Part shown: one piece after another, positions 1-8,907 of the stretch
Numbering within the stretch: position 1 is the stretch's first letter
Layout of the letters: every line of letters starts with the position of its first letter
Assembly: GCF_011764425.1 (NCBI RefSeq)
Contig: NZ_BLPF01000001.1
Span: 4,827,001 to 4,891,000 of the forward strand
Origin: Phytohabitans houttuyneae
GTDB lineage: Bacteria > Actinomycetota > Actinomycetes > Mycobacteriales > Micromonosporaceae
Reading direction: 5' to 3'
Length of the DNA stretch: 64,000 nt
The notes under the pieces: model-generated
Told to the model about the DNA's origin: nothing
Databases searched by the model: none
What the model saw: the letters and a program-made list of their open reading frames with translations, nothing else
Program-made: the position numbers and the translations under genes

Positions 1-2
1 TG

Positions 3-566
3 TCGAGCATGCTGGCGGCGGTGCAGAAGGCGCAGGAGGCCTGCGACCGGCCGCCGGTGCCCGTCTGGTGCCCCTGGCCCCTCCCTCCGGGCTGGATGAT
101 GACCGGCGCGGCCTGGGCGGGCGACGACCGCACCGGCGTGCGCGCCACCGCCGTGGCCTGCAGCGGACCGTCCCCGCTGCGTGGCGGGCCGGCCGACCTC
201 ATGTTCGTGGCGGAGGAGCCGGGCGTGGGCCTGGGCAACCGTTACGGCGGCCTTCCAGGGCTCGACCCGGGCGCGCTGATCGCCGACGCGCTCGGCGACG
301 AGGGTCTGCCCGCGGGCGACCACGGTGGACCGCACGCGAAGATCAAAGTGGGCGGTCATCCGACTCCACTGTGGTCCGTGAAGTCGCCGACGGATCGGTG
401 CGCCTATGCCGGAGAAGCCCGGGGAATGTGGCTGTATGCGATAGCCTGGCCAGCGAGTGCGGGTTACCTCCTCGCGGAGCATGTCGTGCTGCACGACCTC
501 TCCGAGTGGTTGCCGCCCGAGCTCGTGTACGGCGCACCATCGCCGTACATGCACGGGAGAGCGTGA
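3..566 (+). CDS. DUF6758-type conserved protein (5' end outside window)
   Basis: About 187 residues are visible and the frame is open to the window edge, so the true start lies upstream. The visible part begins just before the segment VPVWCPWPLPPGWM and contains FVAEEPGVGLG and a WPASAGYLL segment near the end, which I recognise from actinobacterial DUF6758 proteins. Family members usually carry an N-terminal cysteine pair (zinc-ribbon-like) that would sit in the missing part. No biochemical role is known to me. It precedes a tiny membrane protein and a PH-domain protein on the same strand, an arrangement I associate with Micromonosporaceae. Family recognition is fairly firm; function is not assigned. 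Confidence 0.7.
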   Translation, partial: SSMLAAVQKAQEACDRPPVPVWCPWPLPPGWMMTGAAWAGDDRTGVRATAVACSGPSPLRGGPADLMFVAEEPGVGLGNRYGGLPGLDPGALIADALGDEGLPAGDHGGPHAKIKVGGHPTPLWSVKSPTDRCAYAGEARGMWLYAIAWPASAGYLLAEHVVLHDLSEWLPPELVYGAPSPYMHGRA

Positions 567-668
567 ATGCGTTTTCCAGTATTGGATCAACACGTACAGA
601 CGCTCGACTGATACTCTGGGTACTGCCGACACCGGCTCGGCGGCGCAGTGCGGAGGGACGGCCCGCAA

Positions 669-827
669 ATGGTCAAGAAGATCCTCACCTGGGGCGGCAT
701 CGCGTTCCTGCTGTTCTTCATCGCGTACCGGCCAGATTCAGCGGCTGACGTGTTCCAGTCTTTGGGCAGCACGGTCGCCGACATTGGTCAGGGCCTTGGT
801 GACTTCGTCACGAGCCTGATCGCATAG
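669..827 (+). CDS. small membrane protein, 52 aa
   Basis: Starts MVKKILTWGGIAFLLFFIAY, a single hydrophobic helix (about residues 6-20), followed by an amphipathic tail with alternating Gly, Asp and hydrophobic residues (STVADIGQGLGDF). ATG at 669 is preceded by GGAGGG around 653-658. It sits between the DUF6758 protein and the PH-domain protein, and I recall similar tiny proteins at this spot in related genomes. It may be an accessory subunit or anchor for the neighbouring PH-domain membrane protein, which is inference from position only. No enzymatic motif is present. Confidence 0.7.
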   Translation: MVKKILTWGGIAFLLFFIAYRPDSAADVFQSLGSTVADIGQGLGDFVTSLIA

Positions 828-833
828 TCGTCC

Positions 834-1687
834 ATGGGCAGCGCACCGGGCGGACCCCCGACGACCCTGACGAGCCCGATCGAATTCATCGCCAGCGCGA
901 TACCGAGCCCATCCCACGTACTCCGCGTGACGATGGCCCCGGCTACAGCGATGACGCAGGGTTCTCCACTGGCCCCTCCTATTCGGACGGCCCCTCCTAC
1001 TCGGAGGGCGTCGGATACGCGGACAGTGGTCGCGGTGGCTACCTGCCCCCGGAGTTTTCCGAGGACGAGTTGGCCGGCCTGCGCACCGATGCCGCGGGCA
1101 TGCCGATCGGGCCACGGCGTGTGTTGCCGCTGGAAGACGAGCCAAGCTCGCTGGTCGCCCGATACCTCTTCCCGACGGAGCGCTACCGCGGGGAGTGGAA
1201 GCGGCACTGGATCCACCTGACCACGCCGCTGCTGATCGGCACCGCCGCGACGTTCGCACTCGGTTACCTGTCCGGCTTCCTGGCCCGGCAGGACGTCCGC
1301 GGCCTCACCACGGCGGCGGTGATCGTCTGGTTCGCCGTCATGGGCTGGGTGGCGTGGCAGGTCGGCGACTGGTATTTCGACCGGTTCATCCTGACCAACA
1401 AGCGGGTCATGGTGGTCAACGGCATCATCACCCGCAAGGTCGGCATGATGCCGCTACTGCGCGTCACCGACATGAAGTATGAACAGTCGCCACTCGGGCG
1501 GATGCTCAACTACGGCACATTTGTGCTCGAGTCGGCCGGTCAAGACCAGGCGCTGCGCGAGGTAAAGCACTTGCCCAACCCCAACGAGCTCTATCTCCGC
1601 GTGGTCGAGGAGATGTACGAGCCGCAGGCGGTCGAGGCGCGTCTCGGCAAGGCCGACGATGACATCAAGGCCGACGACGGGGCCTGA
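834..1687 (+). CDS. PH-domain (bPH2) membrane protein; apparent frameshift near 855-859
   Basis: From the TTG at 1070 the frame reads through an acidic linker, two membrane helices (about 1231-1290 and 1306-1365) and a bacterial PH domain with FILTNKRVMVVNGIITRK, MMPLLRVTDMKYEQ and LNYGTFVLESAGQ, ending with NPNELYLRVVEEMYEP. The same frame stays clearly coding upstream (GPGYSDDAGFSTGPSYSDG) back to about 830 but has no start codon. ATG 834 is in another frame, and one extra C in the CCCCC run at 855-859 joins it to the coding frame, giving 284 aa with an acidic Gly/Tyr/Ser-rich N-terminus. The repair is an inference; the PH core is secure. Function unknown; these domains are thought to act at the membrane. 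Confidence 0.7.
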
Positions 1688-1796
1688 TCTGCGCTCATTC
1701 GCAATCGCCTAACGCCGGTTTAGCCATCCGTGCCATGGTCCTTGCCCGAAGGCTGTGACAACCTTCGGGAGGGCACCTATCACGGGGAGGCGATGA

Positions 1797-2435
1797 GTGT
1801 CGGCCGCCAGGCAGGAAATGGAGGAGGAGTTCCGCGAGTTCGTCGCGGCTCGCTCCGCCGCCCTGCTTCGCACGGCCTACCTGCTCGCCGGTGACTGGGC
1901 CACGGCCGAGGACCTCCTGCAGACCGCGCTCACCAAGACGTACCTGGCGTGGAAGCGGCTGGGCGAGATCGAGGCCGTCGAGCCGTACGCCCGGCGTGTC
2001 CTGGTCAACACCGCGACGAGCTGGTGGCGGCGGCGGTGGCACGGCGAGCGACCCACCGAGATCCTCCCCGAGCGGGCGGCGCCCGACCAGATCGAGGAGC
2101 AGCTCGAGCGCGACGCGCTGTGGCGGCACGTCAAGGCGCTCCCGGCCCGCCAGCGCGCCGTGCTCGTGCTGCGCTTCTACGAAGACCTGACCGAGGCGCA
2201 GACCGCCGCGCTGCTCGACATCTCCACCGGCACGGTCAAGAGCCAGACCTCGCGCGCCCTCAACACGCTGCGCCAGCGGCTCGGTGCCGAGGGTGCCGCG
2301 CCGGACATCAAGCCCGTCGAGGTGCCCAAGCCCGCCGCCGCGCCAGCGCCCGCCCGGGTGCGGCCGGCGCCGGTGGTGCCCAGCCTGCCGATGCCACCGA
2401 TCCCGGCGCCCGCCACGGGTCTGGAGCGCGGGTGA
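1797..2435 (+). CDS. SigE-family ECF RNA polymerase sigma factor
   Basis: 212 aa. Region 2 (about residues 20-90) holds LLRTAYLLAGDWATAEDLLQ and YARRVLVNTATSWWRRR. Region 4 (about 110-165) holds LPARQRAVLVLRFYEDLT and the recognition helix STGTVKSQTSRAL. This is the pattern of the actinobacterial SigE-like ECF group, which directs RNA polymerase to a small regulon. A proline/alanine-rich tail of about 45 residues follows region 4. GTG at 1797 is chosen because GGGGAGG ends six bases upstream; the ATG at 1793 is out of frame. The next gene starts two bases after the stop and encodes a membrane-anchored protein that may control it. The target regulon cannot be read from the window. Confidence 0.88.
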   Translation: MSAARQEMEEEFREFVAARSAALLRTAYLLAGDWATAEDLLQTALTKTYLAWKRLGEIEAVEPYARRVLVNTATSWWRRRWHGERPTEILPERAAPDQIEEQLERDALWRHVKALPARQRAVLVLRFYEDLTEAQTAALLDISTGTVKSQTSRALNTLRQRLGAEGAAPDIKPVEVPKPAAAPAPARVRPAPVVPSLPMPPIPAPATGLERG

Positions 2436-2437
2436 CG

Positions 2438-3721
2438 ATGGGCAAGCCGGACAACCCTGGGCCGGGCCCAACGCGTCCATTGGGCGTGGCATCGGACGAT
2501 CTGGAGCGGGCACTGCGGGAGACGCTGTCGCGTGCGGCCGATCCGTCGCACGCGGTGGGCCGCCACGACCCCGCCGGCCGGGCGATCGGAAAGGGACGCC
2601 GCATCAACCGGCGCCGTTCCGTCGTGGGCACCGTCATGGTCGTCGCCGCCACGGCCGCCGCCACCGCCGGGGTCATCCAGCTGCGCCCCGACGACCAGCG
2701 GTACGCGGGGCCGGCGTGGGTCGAGGACCCGCCACCGGAGATCCTCCAGTCGCTGCCCGCGATCGAGCCGACCACGGCTGTGCCGGTCCCGATGGGCACC
2801 TTCGACCGCGACAAGATGTCCGCGACGAGCGTGCCCGTCGACGTGGTCGTCGCCAGCCAGCTGCGCACCACCGGCGGCACCGCGATCACGCTGTCCCAGG
2901 TCGGCACCGTGACGCAGGCGCACGAGGCGAGCAAGGGCTGGCTTGTCGTCGGCATGCCGCCCTCGGGTGGCGCCACCCTTTGGTACGTGGCCTCAGACGG
3001 CTCCTCGATGCAGGTGCTGCCCGCCGTCGACGCGATCGCGCTGGCGCCGGACGGCCGCCGCGTGGCGTGGCGCGACAGCGCGCGACTCTTCACCGCGGTC
3101 GTCGACCAGGGCACCCTCAAGGGCGCCACGCAGACCTCCGCGCCGGCCGAAGGGCTTCCGGTGAGCTTCGTGGGCGACGGGGTGCTCATGCAGCGCGCCG
3201 GCTCCGGTGCGCACCAGGGCACCTACGACGTGTGGTGGCCGCGGCGCGGCACGTACACGCCAATGTGGAAGCCGGGCACCGCCGAGATCTACGGGCCGCT
3301 GCCCGACGGCCGTACCGTGGTCGGCCAGGTCTCCGCCGAGACCGGCGACCGCCCCTGCCTCGCCCTCCTCGACGCGGTCAACGCGCTGACCGTGCTCAAG
3401 ACGGCCTGCGCGCTGCAGCTCAACCCGCGCGGCTCCGGCACTGTCTCGCCCGACGGCCACTGGCTCGTGGCAGACGGCGCGGGCCGGGCGCGGCTGGTCG
3501 ACCTGCGAGTCGCCTTCGACGGCAGGGGCACCTCCGCCGACGCCGGTCCCGAGCTCAGCGACCAGGCGGCCTGGGCCAGCGGCAGCACGCTCGTGCACGT
3601 GTCGCGCGCGGGTGACCTGATGCGCGTCAAGGCGGGCAAGGAGCCGGAGGTCGAGGAGATTCCCGTGCCCGGCTCCGACCGCAACGACCGCCTGCTCGTG
3701 GTGGACCCCATGCTGGTCTGA
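2438..3721 (+). CDS. membrane-anchored beta-propeller-like protein, putative sigma-factor partner
   Basis: 427 aa. The N-terminal region (about residues 15-60) is charged and cytoplasmic, the single hydrophobic segment SVVGTVMVVAATAAATAGV lies near residues 65-85, and the large C-terminal part is extracytoplasmic. That part has repeated WD/Kelch-like beta-strand pieces (LWYVASDGSSMQVLPA, LAPDGRRVAWRD, VSPDGHWLVADGAGRARLVDL). It is coupled to the sigma gene by a two-base gap, the usual place for an anti-sigma or signal-sensing partner. No HCC zinc anti-sigma motif is visible, so the anti-sigma role is only an inference. Its stop overlaps the PHP gene start (TGATG). Confidence 0.65.
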   Translation: MGKPDNPGPGPTRPLGVASDDLERALRETLSRAADPSHAVGRHDPAGRAIGKGRRINRRRSVVGTVMVVAATAAATAGVIQLRPDDQRYAGPAWVEDPPPEILQSLPAIEPTTAVPVPMGTFDRDKMSATSVPVDVVVASQLRTTGGTAITLSQVGTVTQAHEASKGWLVVGMPPSGGATLWYVASDGSSMQVLPAVDAIALAPDGRRVAWRDSARLFTAVVDQGTLKGATQTSAPAEGLPVSFVGDGVLMQRAGSGAHQGTYDVWWPRRGTYTPMWKPGTAEIYGPLPDGRTVVGQVSAETGDRPCLALLDAVNALTVLKTACALQLNPRGSGTVSPDGHWLVADGAGRARLVDLRVAFDGRGTSADAGPELSDQAAWASGSTLVHVSRAGDLMRVKAGKEPEVEEIPVPGSDRNDRLLVVDPMLV

Positions 3722-4572
3722 TGCGCATCGACCTGCACGCCCACTCCACCGCCAGCGATGGCACCCTCACCCCGGCCGAGCTCGTCGCCGCCGGTGCCGA
3801 GGCCGGCCTCGACGTGCTCGCCATCACCGACCACGACACGACGGCCGGCTGGGCGCCCGCGGAGGAAGCCAGGCCCGCCGGCCTCGCGCTCGTGCGGGGT
3901 GCCGAGCTCTCCTGCCGGTGGTACGGCCATTCGCCGGCCATCCCGCTGCACCTGCTGGCATACCTCTTCGACCCCACGGCGCCGGACCTGGTGGCCGAGC
4001 TCGCCCGGGTGCGGCGCAGCCGCGAGGAGAGGGCGCGGCGCATCGTCGACCGGTTGCGCGCCGACGAGGTCGATGTGACCTGGGACGAGGTACACGGGTA
4101 CGCCGCCGGCGGCACCGTCGGGCGGCCGCACATCGCGCGGGCGCTGATCCGGGCCGGGCTGGTGGTCGACACCGACGAGGCGTTCGAGGACCGGTGGCTG
4201 GGCGAGCGCTACCGGGTGCCCAAGGAGGACACGGACGTCTTCGCGGCGGTGCGGCTGGTGCGCGACGCGGGCGGTGTGCCGGTCTTCGCCCACCCCAAGG
4301 CCACCAAGCGCGGCAAGGTCGTGCCCGACTCACTGATCGTGGATCTGGCGACGGCCGGCCTCTTCGGGCTCGAAGCCGACCACGAAGCCCACTCGCCCGC
4401 CGAGCGGGAGCACGTGCGCGGGCTCGCCGCCGACCTGGGGCTGGTGGTCACCGGCTCGTCCGACTTTCACGGCAGCCACAAGCAGGTCAAGCTCGGCGCG
4501 TACACGACGGGGCAGGGAGCCTACGACACCATCGTCGCGGCGGCCTCCGGTGTGCCCGTCGTGGGGCCTTGA
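3721..4572 (+). CDS. PHP-domain phosphoesterase (RNase AM / nucleoside bisphosphatase type)
   Basis: 283 aa. The four PHP metal-binding motifs are in order: DLHAHSTASDG near residue 3, ITDHDT near residue 38, GAELS near residue 60, and a late FAHPKA and SSDFHG near residues 195 and 247. This spacing matches the YciV/TrpH-type PHP proteins, whose members hydrolyse 3',5'-nucleoside bisphosphates or trim RNA 5' ends. The histidines and aspartates expected to bind three metals all appear present. The start overlaps the stop of the preceding gene, so translation is probably coupled. The exact substrate cannot be decided from sequence. Confidence 0.85.
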   Translation: MRIDLHAHSTASDGTLTPAELVAAGAEAGLDVLAITDHDTTAGWAPAEEARPAGLALVRGAELSCRWYGHSPAIPLHLLAYLFDPTAPDLVAELARVRRSREERARRIVDRLRADEVDVTWDEVHGYAAGGTVGRPHIARALIRAGLVVDTDEAFEDRWLGERYRVPKEDTDVFAAVRLVRDAGGVPVFAHPKATKRGKVVPDSLIVDLATAGLFGLEADHEAHSPAEREHVRGLAADLGLVVTGSSDFHGSHKQVKLGAYTTGQGAYDTIVAAASGVPVVGP

Positions 4573-5520
4573 TCACTGCTCGGACGCGGTGACCACGGCC
4601 GCCTCGCCGCCGGACGGGGCCAGGACGCGGTCGACGGCTGCCCACGGCTCCTTGGCCGGTGCCTCCACGCCGGCCGGGCAGCTCTTGCGGAAGTCGCACC
4701 AGGTGCAGATCGGCCCCGGCGCGGTGGGAAAGGCCGCGTCGGGGTCGCCACCCGCGGCGACCGCGCGCTCGGCGGCCACGATGTCGCGGGCGGTGTCTTC
4801 GGCGCGGCTGACCTGCCGGGCCAGCGACTCCGGCGTGTGCTCGTGCGCCGCCACGGTGCCCGACGGGAGATGGTGCAGCTCGACCCGGCGGCACGGGCGG
4901 CGGAAGACGCGCTCGGCGGCGAACGCGTACAGCGCGAGGGCCTGTGACCCGCGCGCGTCATCGGAGTCGAGGCCGGTGCGGCCCGTCTTGTAGTCGACGA
5001 TCGCCAGCTCGGGTCCCTCGGGCCCGGTGCGGGAGTCGATGCGGTCGGCCCGGCCGTTGAACGCCAGCACCGACGTCTTTACCGCGACCACGCGCTCGAC
5101 GCCGAGCGGCTCGAAGGCCGGGTCGAGGGTCTCCACATAGGACTCGAGCCACTCCAGAGCGCGCCGGTAGGCGGTCCGCTCCTGCGCCTCGTCGCGGTAG
5201 CCCTCGCGCACCCACGTGCCCTTGAGCAGCGTGGGCAGCGCCTCCGGGTGGCGGCGATCGGCGGGCAGGCCAAACCAGTTGCGCAAGGCGGTGTGCACGC
5301 TGGCGCCGAGTGAATTGTGCGCCCAGGGTGGCCCCTTCGGCGGCGCCGGACGGTCCACATAGGAGAACCGGTAGCGGCGCGGGCAGTCCTCGAACGCTCC
5401 CAGCTTGCTGGGCGTGCAGACGAAGAGGCGCTCCGGCATGCCCTCGAAGCCGAGCTGCTCTGGCTCCGGCCGGCCGGAGCCGCCGCGTGGACGGGGAGTC
5501 GCGGAATGGGCCCTACGCAC
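4573..5520 (-). CDS. RecB-family PD-(D/E)XK nuclease
   Basis: 315 aa. It has the N-terminal TPSKLGAFEDCPRRYRFSY motif, NSLGASVHTALRNW, the catalytic core NGRADRIDSR followed by LAIVDYKTG (the D...D-X-K arrangement), and a C-terminal cysteine cluster CTWCDFRKSC. Together with the Cys near the N-terminus this matches the 4Fe-4S cage of Cas4/AddB-like nucleases. Such stand-alone proteins are common in Actinobacteria and are presumed to act in DNA repair. The gene is convergent with the PHP gene and its stop begins directly after the PHP stop. A start at the internal Met of MPERLF is possible, but the upstream PEQLGFEGMP segment looks conserved, so the longer form is kept. Confidence 0.82.
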   Translation of the reverse strand: MRRAHSATPRPRGGSGRPEPEQLGFEGMPERLFVCTPSKLGAFEDCPRRYRFSYVDRPAPPKGPPWAHNSLGASVHTALRNWFGLPADRRHPEALPTLLKGTWVREGYRDEAQERTAYRRALEWLESYVETLDPAFEPLGVERVVAVKTSVLAFNGRADRIDSRTGPEGPELAIVDYKTGRTGLDSDDARGSQALALYAFAAERVFRRPCRRVELHHLPSGTVAAHEHTPESLARQVSRAEDTARDIVAAERAVAAGGDPDAAFPTAPGPICTWCDFRKSCPAGVEAPAKEPWAAVDRVLAPSGGEAAVVTASEQ

Positions 5521-5572
5521 CCCACGATCCTCCCACCGCCGTACGACATCCCGCCCACCGCCACGGCGGTTG

Positions 5573-6187
5573 TCATCCCCCGTTCGAGTACTCCCGCACG
5601 AAAGCGGCCACCGCGTCGGCGATCAACTGCACCGCGATGGCGGCCAGCAGCAGGCCGGCGATGCGGGTGAGCACCTCGATGCCACTGGGGCGCAGCACCT
5701 TGACGATCCCGCCGGAGAAGCGCAGGGCCAGCCACACCGCGGCCATCGCCGCCACGATCCCGACACCGATCGCCACGTAGTCGGTCGCGCCGTCGGCCCG
5801 CTGTACGAAGAGCATCGTCGCCACGATCGCGCCCGGGCCGGCCAGCAGCGGGGTACCGAGCGGCACCAGCGCGATGTTGGAGGTGACCTGCTGGTCCGGG
5901 TTGTCGGTACGGCCGGTGAGCAGCTCAAGCGCGATGAGGATCAGCAGCAGCCCGCCGGCGCCCTGCAGCGCGGGCAGGTCCACGTGCAGGTAGTCGAGCA
6001 GCGTCTGGCCGGCGACCGCGAAGACCACGATCACGCCGAACGCGAGCGCGACCGCCTGGGTACCGGCCCGGTTGCGCTCGCGGGCGGAGAGGGTGCCGGT
6101 GAGTGCCAGGTAGATCGGCACCATGCCCGGCGGATCCATGATCACCAGGAGGGTGACGAACACCTCCCCGAACAGCTTGAGATCCAC
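5573..6187 (-). CDS. MarC-family integral membrane protein
   Basis: 204 aa with six hydrophobic segments. MarC hallmarks include VTLLVIMDPPGMVPIYLAL at residues 10-30, GAGGLLLILIALELLTG, and ALVPLGTPLLAGPGAIVA in the middle. The family is widespread. Early claims of a role in multiple antibiotic resistance were not upheld, and the transported substrate is unknown. It lies upstream of the RecB-like gene on the same strand with a 52-bp gap, and downstream of a methyltransferase gene; no functional link to either is evident. Confidence 0.88.
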   Translation of the reverse strand: MDLKLFGEVFVTLLVIMDPPGMVPIYLALTGTLSARERNRAGTQAVALAFGVIVVFAVAGQTLLDYLHVDLPALQGAGGLLLILIALELLTGRTDNPDQQVTSNIALVPLGTPLLAGPGAIVATMLFVQRADGATDYVAIGVGIVAAMAAVWLALRFSGGIVKVLRPSGIEVLTRIAGLLLAAIAVQLIADAVAAFVREYSNGG

Positions 6188-6196
6188 ACGGTCACG

Positions 6197-6940
6197 CTAG
6201 TCGGGCGGGGGCAGGCGGTAGACGGAGACGTGCGATCGCGAGTCCTCGGTGAAGTCGGCGCCCGACCAGTCGGCGTGCCGGGACTCCAGCGTGAAGCCGG
6301 CCAGCTGGGCCATGAGGTCGAGCTCGGCGGGCCAGATGTAGCGGTGCGGGCTGCGGCTGAGCCGGGCCTGCCTGCTGTCGTCAAACCTGAAGTGGTGCGA
6401 GACCACGTGCTGGCGGAGCACGTCGTACGTGTCCAGGCCGATATAGCCGGGCTCGTTGTGCCACACCGTCGCCTGCTGGCCGGGCGGGAGCTTGCGCAGC
6501 TCGGGCACCCACAGCTCGATCACGAAGCGGCCGCCGGGGGTGAGGTGGCGGGCGGCGTTGCGGAAGCACTCGACCTGGGCGGCCTGGTCGAGAAGGTTGG
6601 AGATCGTGTTGAAGACGAGGTAGACCAGCGTGTACTCGCCCGGCGCGACCGTCGTGGTCATGTCGCCGACAAGGACTGGGAGTGCCTGCTCGTCCACCTT
6701 GGCGCGCAGGCGGTCGACCATCGGGCGGGACAGCTCGATGCCGGTGACGGGCACGCCCCGCTCGGCGAGGGGGATGCCCACGCGGCCGGTGCCGATGGCG
6801 AACTCGAGCGCGCGTCCGCCCTCCGCGAGCGCGGCCAGCCGGTCGACCGCGGGCCCCAGCACCTCCGGCGCGAACATGCCGGCGCCCGGCGTGTCGTAGC
6901 TCTGGGCGGCTTCGACGTCCCAGATGTCCTCTTGTCGCAT
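6197..6940 (-). CDS. class I SAM-dependent methyltransferase
   Basis: 247 aa from the ATG at 6940 (MRQEDIWDVEAAQSYDTPG). The frame is open 48 bp further, but that extension lacks family character. SAM-binding motif I is ALEFAIGTGRVGIPLAERG (about residues 47-65), followed by VTGIELSRPMVDRLRAK with the acidic residue for the ribose, and LVYLVFNTISNLLDQ. The architecture is a plain Rossmann methyltransferase. The methyl acceptor cannot be predicted. It is one of three genes on this strand (with MarC downstream and the MpaB-like gene upstream) that could be co-transcribed. Confidence 0.82.
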   Translation of the reverse strand: MRQEDIWDVEAAQSYDTPGAGMFAPEVLGPAVDRLAALAEGGRALEFAIGTGRVGIPLAERGVPVTGIELSRPMVDRLRAKVDEQALPVLVGDMTTTVAPGEYTLVYLVFNTISNLLDQAAQVECFRNAARHLTPGGRFVIELWVPELRKLPPGQQATVWHNEPGYIGLDTYDVLRQHVVSHHFRFDDSRQARLSRSPHRYIWPAELDLMAQLAGFTLESRHADWSGADFTEDSRSHVSVYRLPPPD

Positions 6941-6988
6941 GGCGCCCACGATCGTCGGGCGGGCACCCGCCGTCCAACGATTTAGCAC

Positions 6989-7837
6989 TCAGGGCTTGGC
7001 GGCGACGAGGTCGGTGGCCGCCAAGCGGGCGGCGCGTTCCATCGCGCCCTTGTGGATCGGGCCGGTGCGGTAGCGCTTGGGGAGCGCGGCCAGCAGCAGC
7101 CGCAGTCCGCGCACGGAGATGTCGGCCGAGACGTCGGCGAGGGGCAGGCCGAGCGCGCCGTACATGCGGCGGGCCCAGGGCGGGAGCAGTGAGAAGGCGG
7201 TGGCGGCGATGCCCGCGTACGCCAGCCGGACCGGGGTGAGACCCAGGTGCCACGGCAGCGGCGGGTGGCTGAGGAAGAGGAACGTCTCGGCGCCAGCCTT
7301 GCTCATCCGCAGCTCGGAGCGGACACCCGCGTAGTACTCGGCGACCTCGGCGGCGGTGCCGGGAACGGTCGCGGTGTCGAGGCCGACGAGGGCAGCGGCG
7401 CGGCGCTGCTCGGTGTAGTACGCGTCGACGTCGGCCGCGCTCAGCCGCACACCCGCGCGGCGGGCCGTGGAGACGAACGACTCGACCTCGGCGACGTGCA
7501 CCCAGCGGAGCAGGTCCGGCTCGTCGACCCGAAACTCGGCGCCGGTGCGAGGGTCGGTGCCACGCAGCCGGGCGTGCAGCGCGCGCACCCGCCGTCCGGC
7601 GGCCTCGGCCTGGGCCGTCGTGCCGTAGACGGTGGTCGCCACGTACTGCGAGGTGCGCACAAGCCGGCCCCACGGGTCGGTCTTGTAGTCGGAGTTTTGC
7701 ACCACGGCCGCGACGGCGAGCGGATGCAACGCCTGGAGGTAGAGCGATCGGAGCCCGGCCACGAAGAGGATCGGCTCCTCGTGCACGCGCCAGGTCACCG
7801 AGTCGGGGCCGAAGAGGCCGAGATCGTCAGAAGTCAT
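6989..7837 (-). CDS. MpaB-like oxygenase (DUF2236 family)
   Basis: 282 aa. It begins MTSDDLGLFGPDSVTWRVH and carries the family segment LYLQALHPLAVAAVVQNSDY, WGRLVRTSQYVATTVYGTT, and LLRWVHVAEVESFV. The ER-bound/latex-clearing oxygenase MpaB/Lcp-like family binds a b-type heme through conserved His residues in this region, so an oxidative role is likely; the substrate is unknown. The start overlaps the end of the fur-like gene by 11 bp, so the two are translationally linked and the oxygenase may belong to the metal or redox response governed by that regulator, which is inference from context. Confidence 0.8.
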   Translation of the reverse strand: MTSDDLGLFGPDSVTWRVHEEPILFVAGLRSLYLQALHPLAVAAVVQNSDYKTDPWGRLVRTSQYVATTVYGTTAQAEAAGRRVRALHARLRGTDPRTGAEFRVDEPDLLRWVHVAEVESFVSTARRAGVRLSAADVDAYYTEQRRAAALVGLDTATVPGTAAEVAEYYAGVRSELRMSKAGAETFLFLSHPPLPWHLGLTPVRLAYAGIAATAFSLLPPWARRMYGALGLPLADVSADISVRGLRLLLAALPKRYRTGPIHKGAMERAARLAATDLVAAKP

Positions 7838-8252
7838 CGACCCTGCGGGCTTGGCAGACCGGGCACAGGCCCCAGTAGGTGACCTCGGCTTCGTCGATCT
7901 GGAAACCGTGCGAGACGTTGGGATCGAGGCAGGGTGCCTCGCCGACGGCGCAGTCGATGTCGGCCACCTCGCCGCAGCCGCGGCAGACCACATGATGGTG
8001 GTTGTCACCGGCGCGAGCCTCGTAGCGGGCGGGGCTGCCGGCTGGCTCGAGGCGGCGGGCGAGGCCTGCGCGGGAGAGGGCGCCGAGAACGTCGTAGACC
8101 GCCTGGGTGGAGACGGAGTCGAGGCGGGTGCGGACCCGCCGGGCAATTTCGTCGACCTCCAGATGGCCGCCGCCGGCCAGAACATCGAGCACAGCGAGGC
8201 GCGGTCGGGTCACCCGCAGGCCACGTGACCGCAGCAGCTCTTCGCCGTGCAT
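7827..8252 (-). CDS. Fur-family metal-responsive repressor
   Basis: 141 aa. The N-terminal winged helix (about residues 8-80) includes RVTRPRLAVLDVLA and STQAVYDVLGALSRAGL. The dimerisation/metal part has NHHHVVCRGCGEVADIDC and a C-terminal CPVC, giving the paired CXXC structural zinc site of Fur/FurA proteins. Fur proteins repress iron-uptake or peroxide-defence genes when metal-loaded. No katG is adjacent; instead the downstream overlapping gene is an MpaB-like oxygenase. The 163-bp gap to the DUF2231 gene on the other strand starts with an AT-richer stretch just upstream of this start and could hold an autoregulatory operator, but I could not define a clean Fur box. Confidence 0.9.
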   Translation of the reverse strand: MHGEELLRSRGLRVTRPRLAVLDVLAGGGHLEVDEIARRVRTRLDSVSTQAVYDVLGALSRAGLARRLEPAGSPARYEARAGDNHHHVVCRGCGEVADIDCAVGEAPCLDPNVSHGFQIDEAEVTYWGLCPVCQARRVDDF

Positions 8253-8415
8253 CTAGCAATAACAGCACGCGAATACCAGACCGACAAGGCGCATGGAACC
8301 TGGATGAACTTATTCGACTCTCTTCGCGTAGCCACCCTTTGACAAGGCCATGATCGGCGACACGGACAAATCGTACGCTGATCTCGCGGTTACATAGATC
8401 CCCAGAGGAGGACTC

Positions 8416-8907
8416 GTGTTCGACGAGATCATGGGCCTGCCGATGCATCCCCTCGTGGTGCACGCCGCGGTGGTGTTCATCCCGCTGCTCGCGCTCGCCG
8501 CTGTCGTATACACGTTGGTCCCTCGGGTACGCGCCCGGATCGGCTGGGCCGCCGCACTGCTTGCCGTCGCCGGGCCGGCGGGTGCGTTCGTCGCGCGTGA
8601 GTCCGGGCAGGAGCTGAGGGAGCGGCTGATCGCCGCCAACTATGGCCAGGAGATCCTCGACCAGGTCAACGAGCACCAGGGCTACGGCGACCTGACCTTC
8701 TACTTCAGCCTCGGCCTCGGCGCGGGCACGCTGCTGCTCGTGCTCGTCACGAACGGCCTCACCAGCGGCCGAGGCACCGCCGGTGGCGTGCCACTCTGGC
8801 TGACCTGGGTGCTCGGCGCCGCCGTCATCGTCCTCGCCGGCGTCACCGGCGTCTACGTCTTCCTGACCGGTGACTCAGGCGCCAACGCCGTCTGGAGCGG
8901 CGTCTAG
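8416..8907 (+). CDS. DUF2231 membrane protein
   Basis: 163 aa from GTG 8416, preceded by AGAGGAGG. It starts with the family signature GLPMHPLVVHAAVVFIPL, with His residues in the first helix, and has four hydrophobic segments (about residues 14-34, 45-62, 94-115, 128-150). DUF2231 proteins are thought to be integral membrane proteins possibly involved in redox or heme-linked reactions, but no function is established. It is divergent from the fur-like gene and may share control with it. Its stop (TAG, 8905-8907) touches the first base of the palindromic element that follows. Confidence 0.82.
   Translation: MFDEIMGLPMHPLVVHAAVVFIPLLALAAVVYTLVPRVRARIGWAAALLAVAGPAGAFVARESGQELRERLIAANYGQEILDQVNEHQGYGDLTFYFSLGLGAGTLLLVLVTNGLTSGRGTAGGVPLWLTWVLGAAVIVLAGVTGVYVFLTGDSGANAVWSGV

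Noticed and set aside
1949-2437. Extension of the membrane protein frame upstream through the sigma-factor gene
   Set aside because: The sigma factor in the other frame is unambiguous; ATG 2438 is the sensible start.
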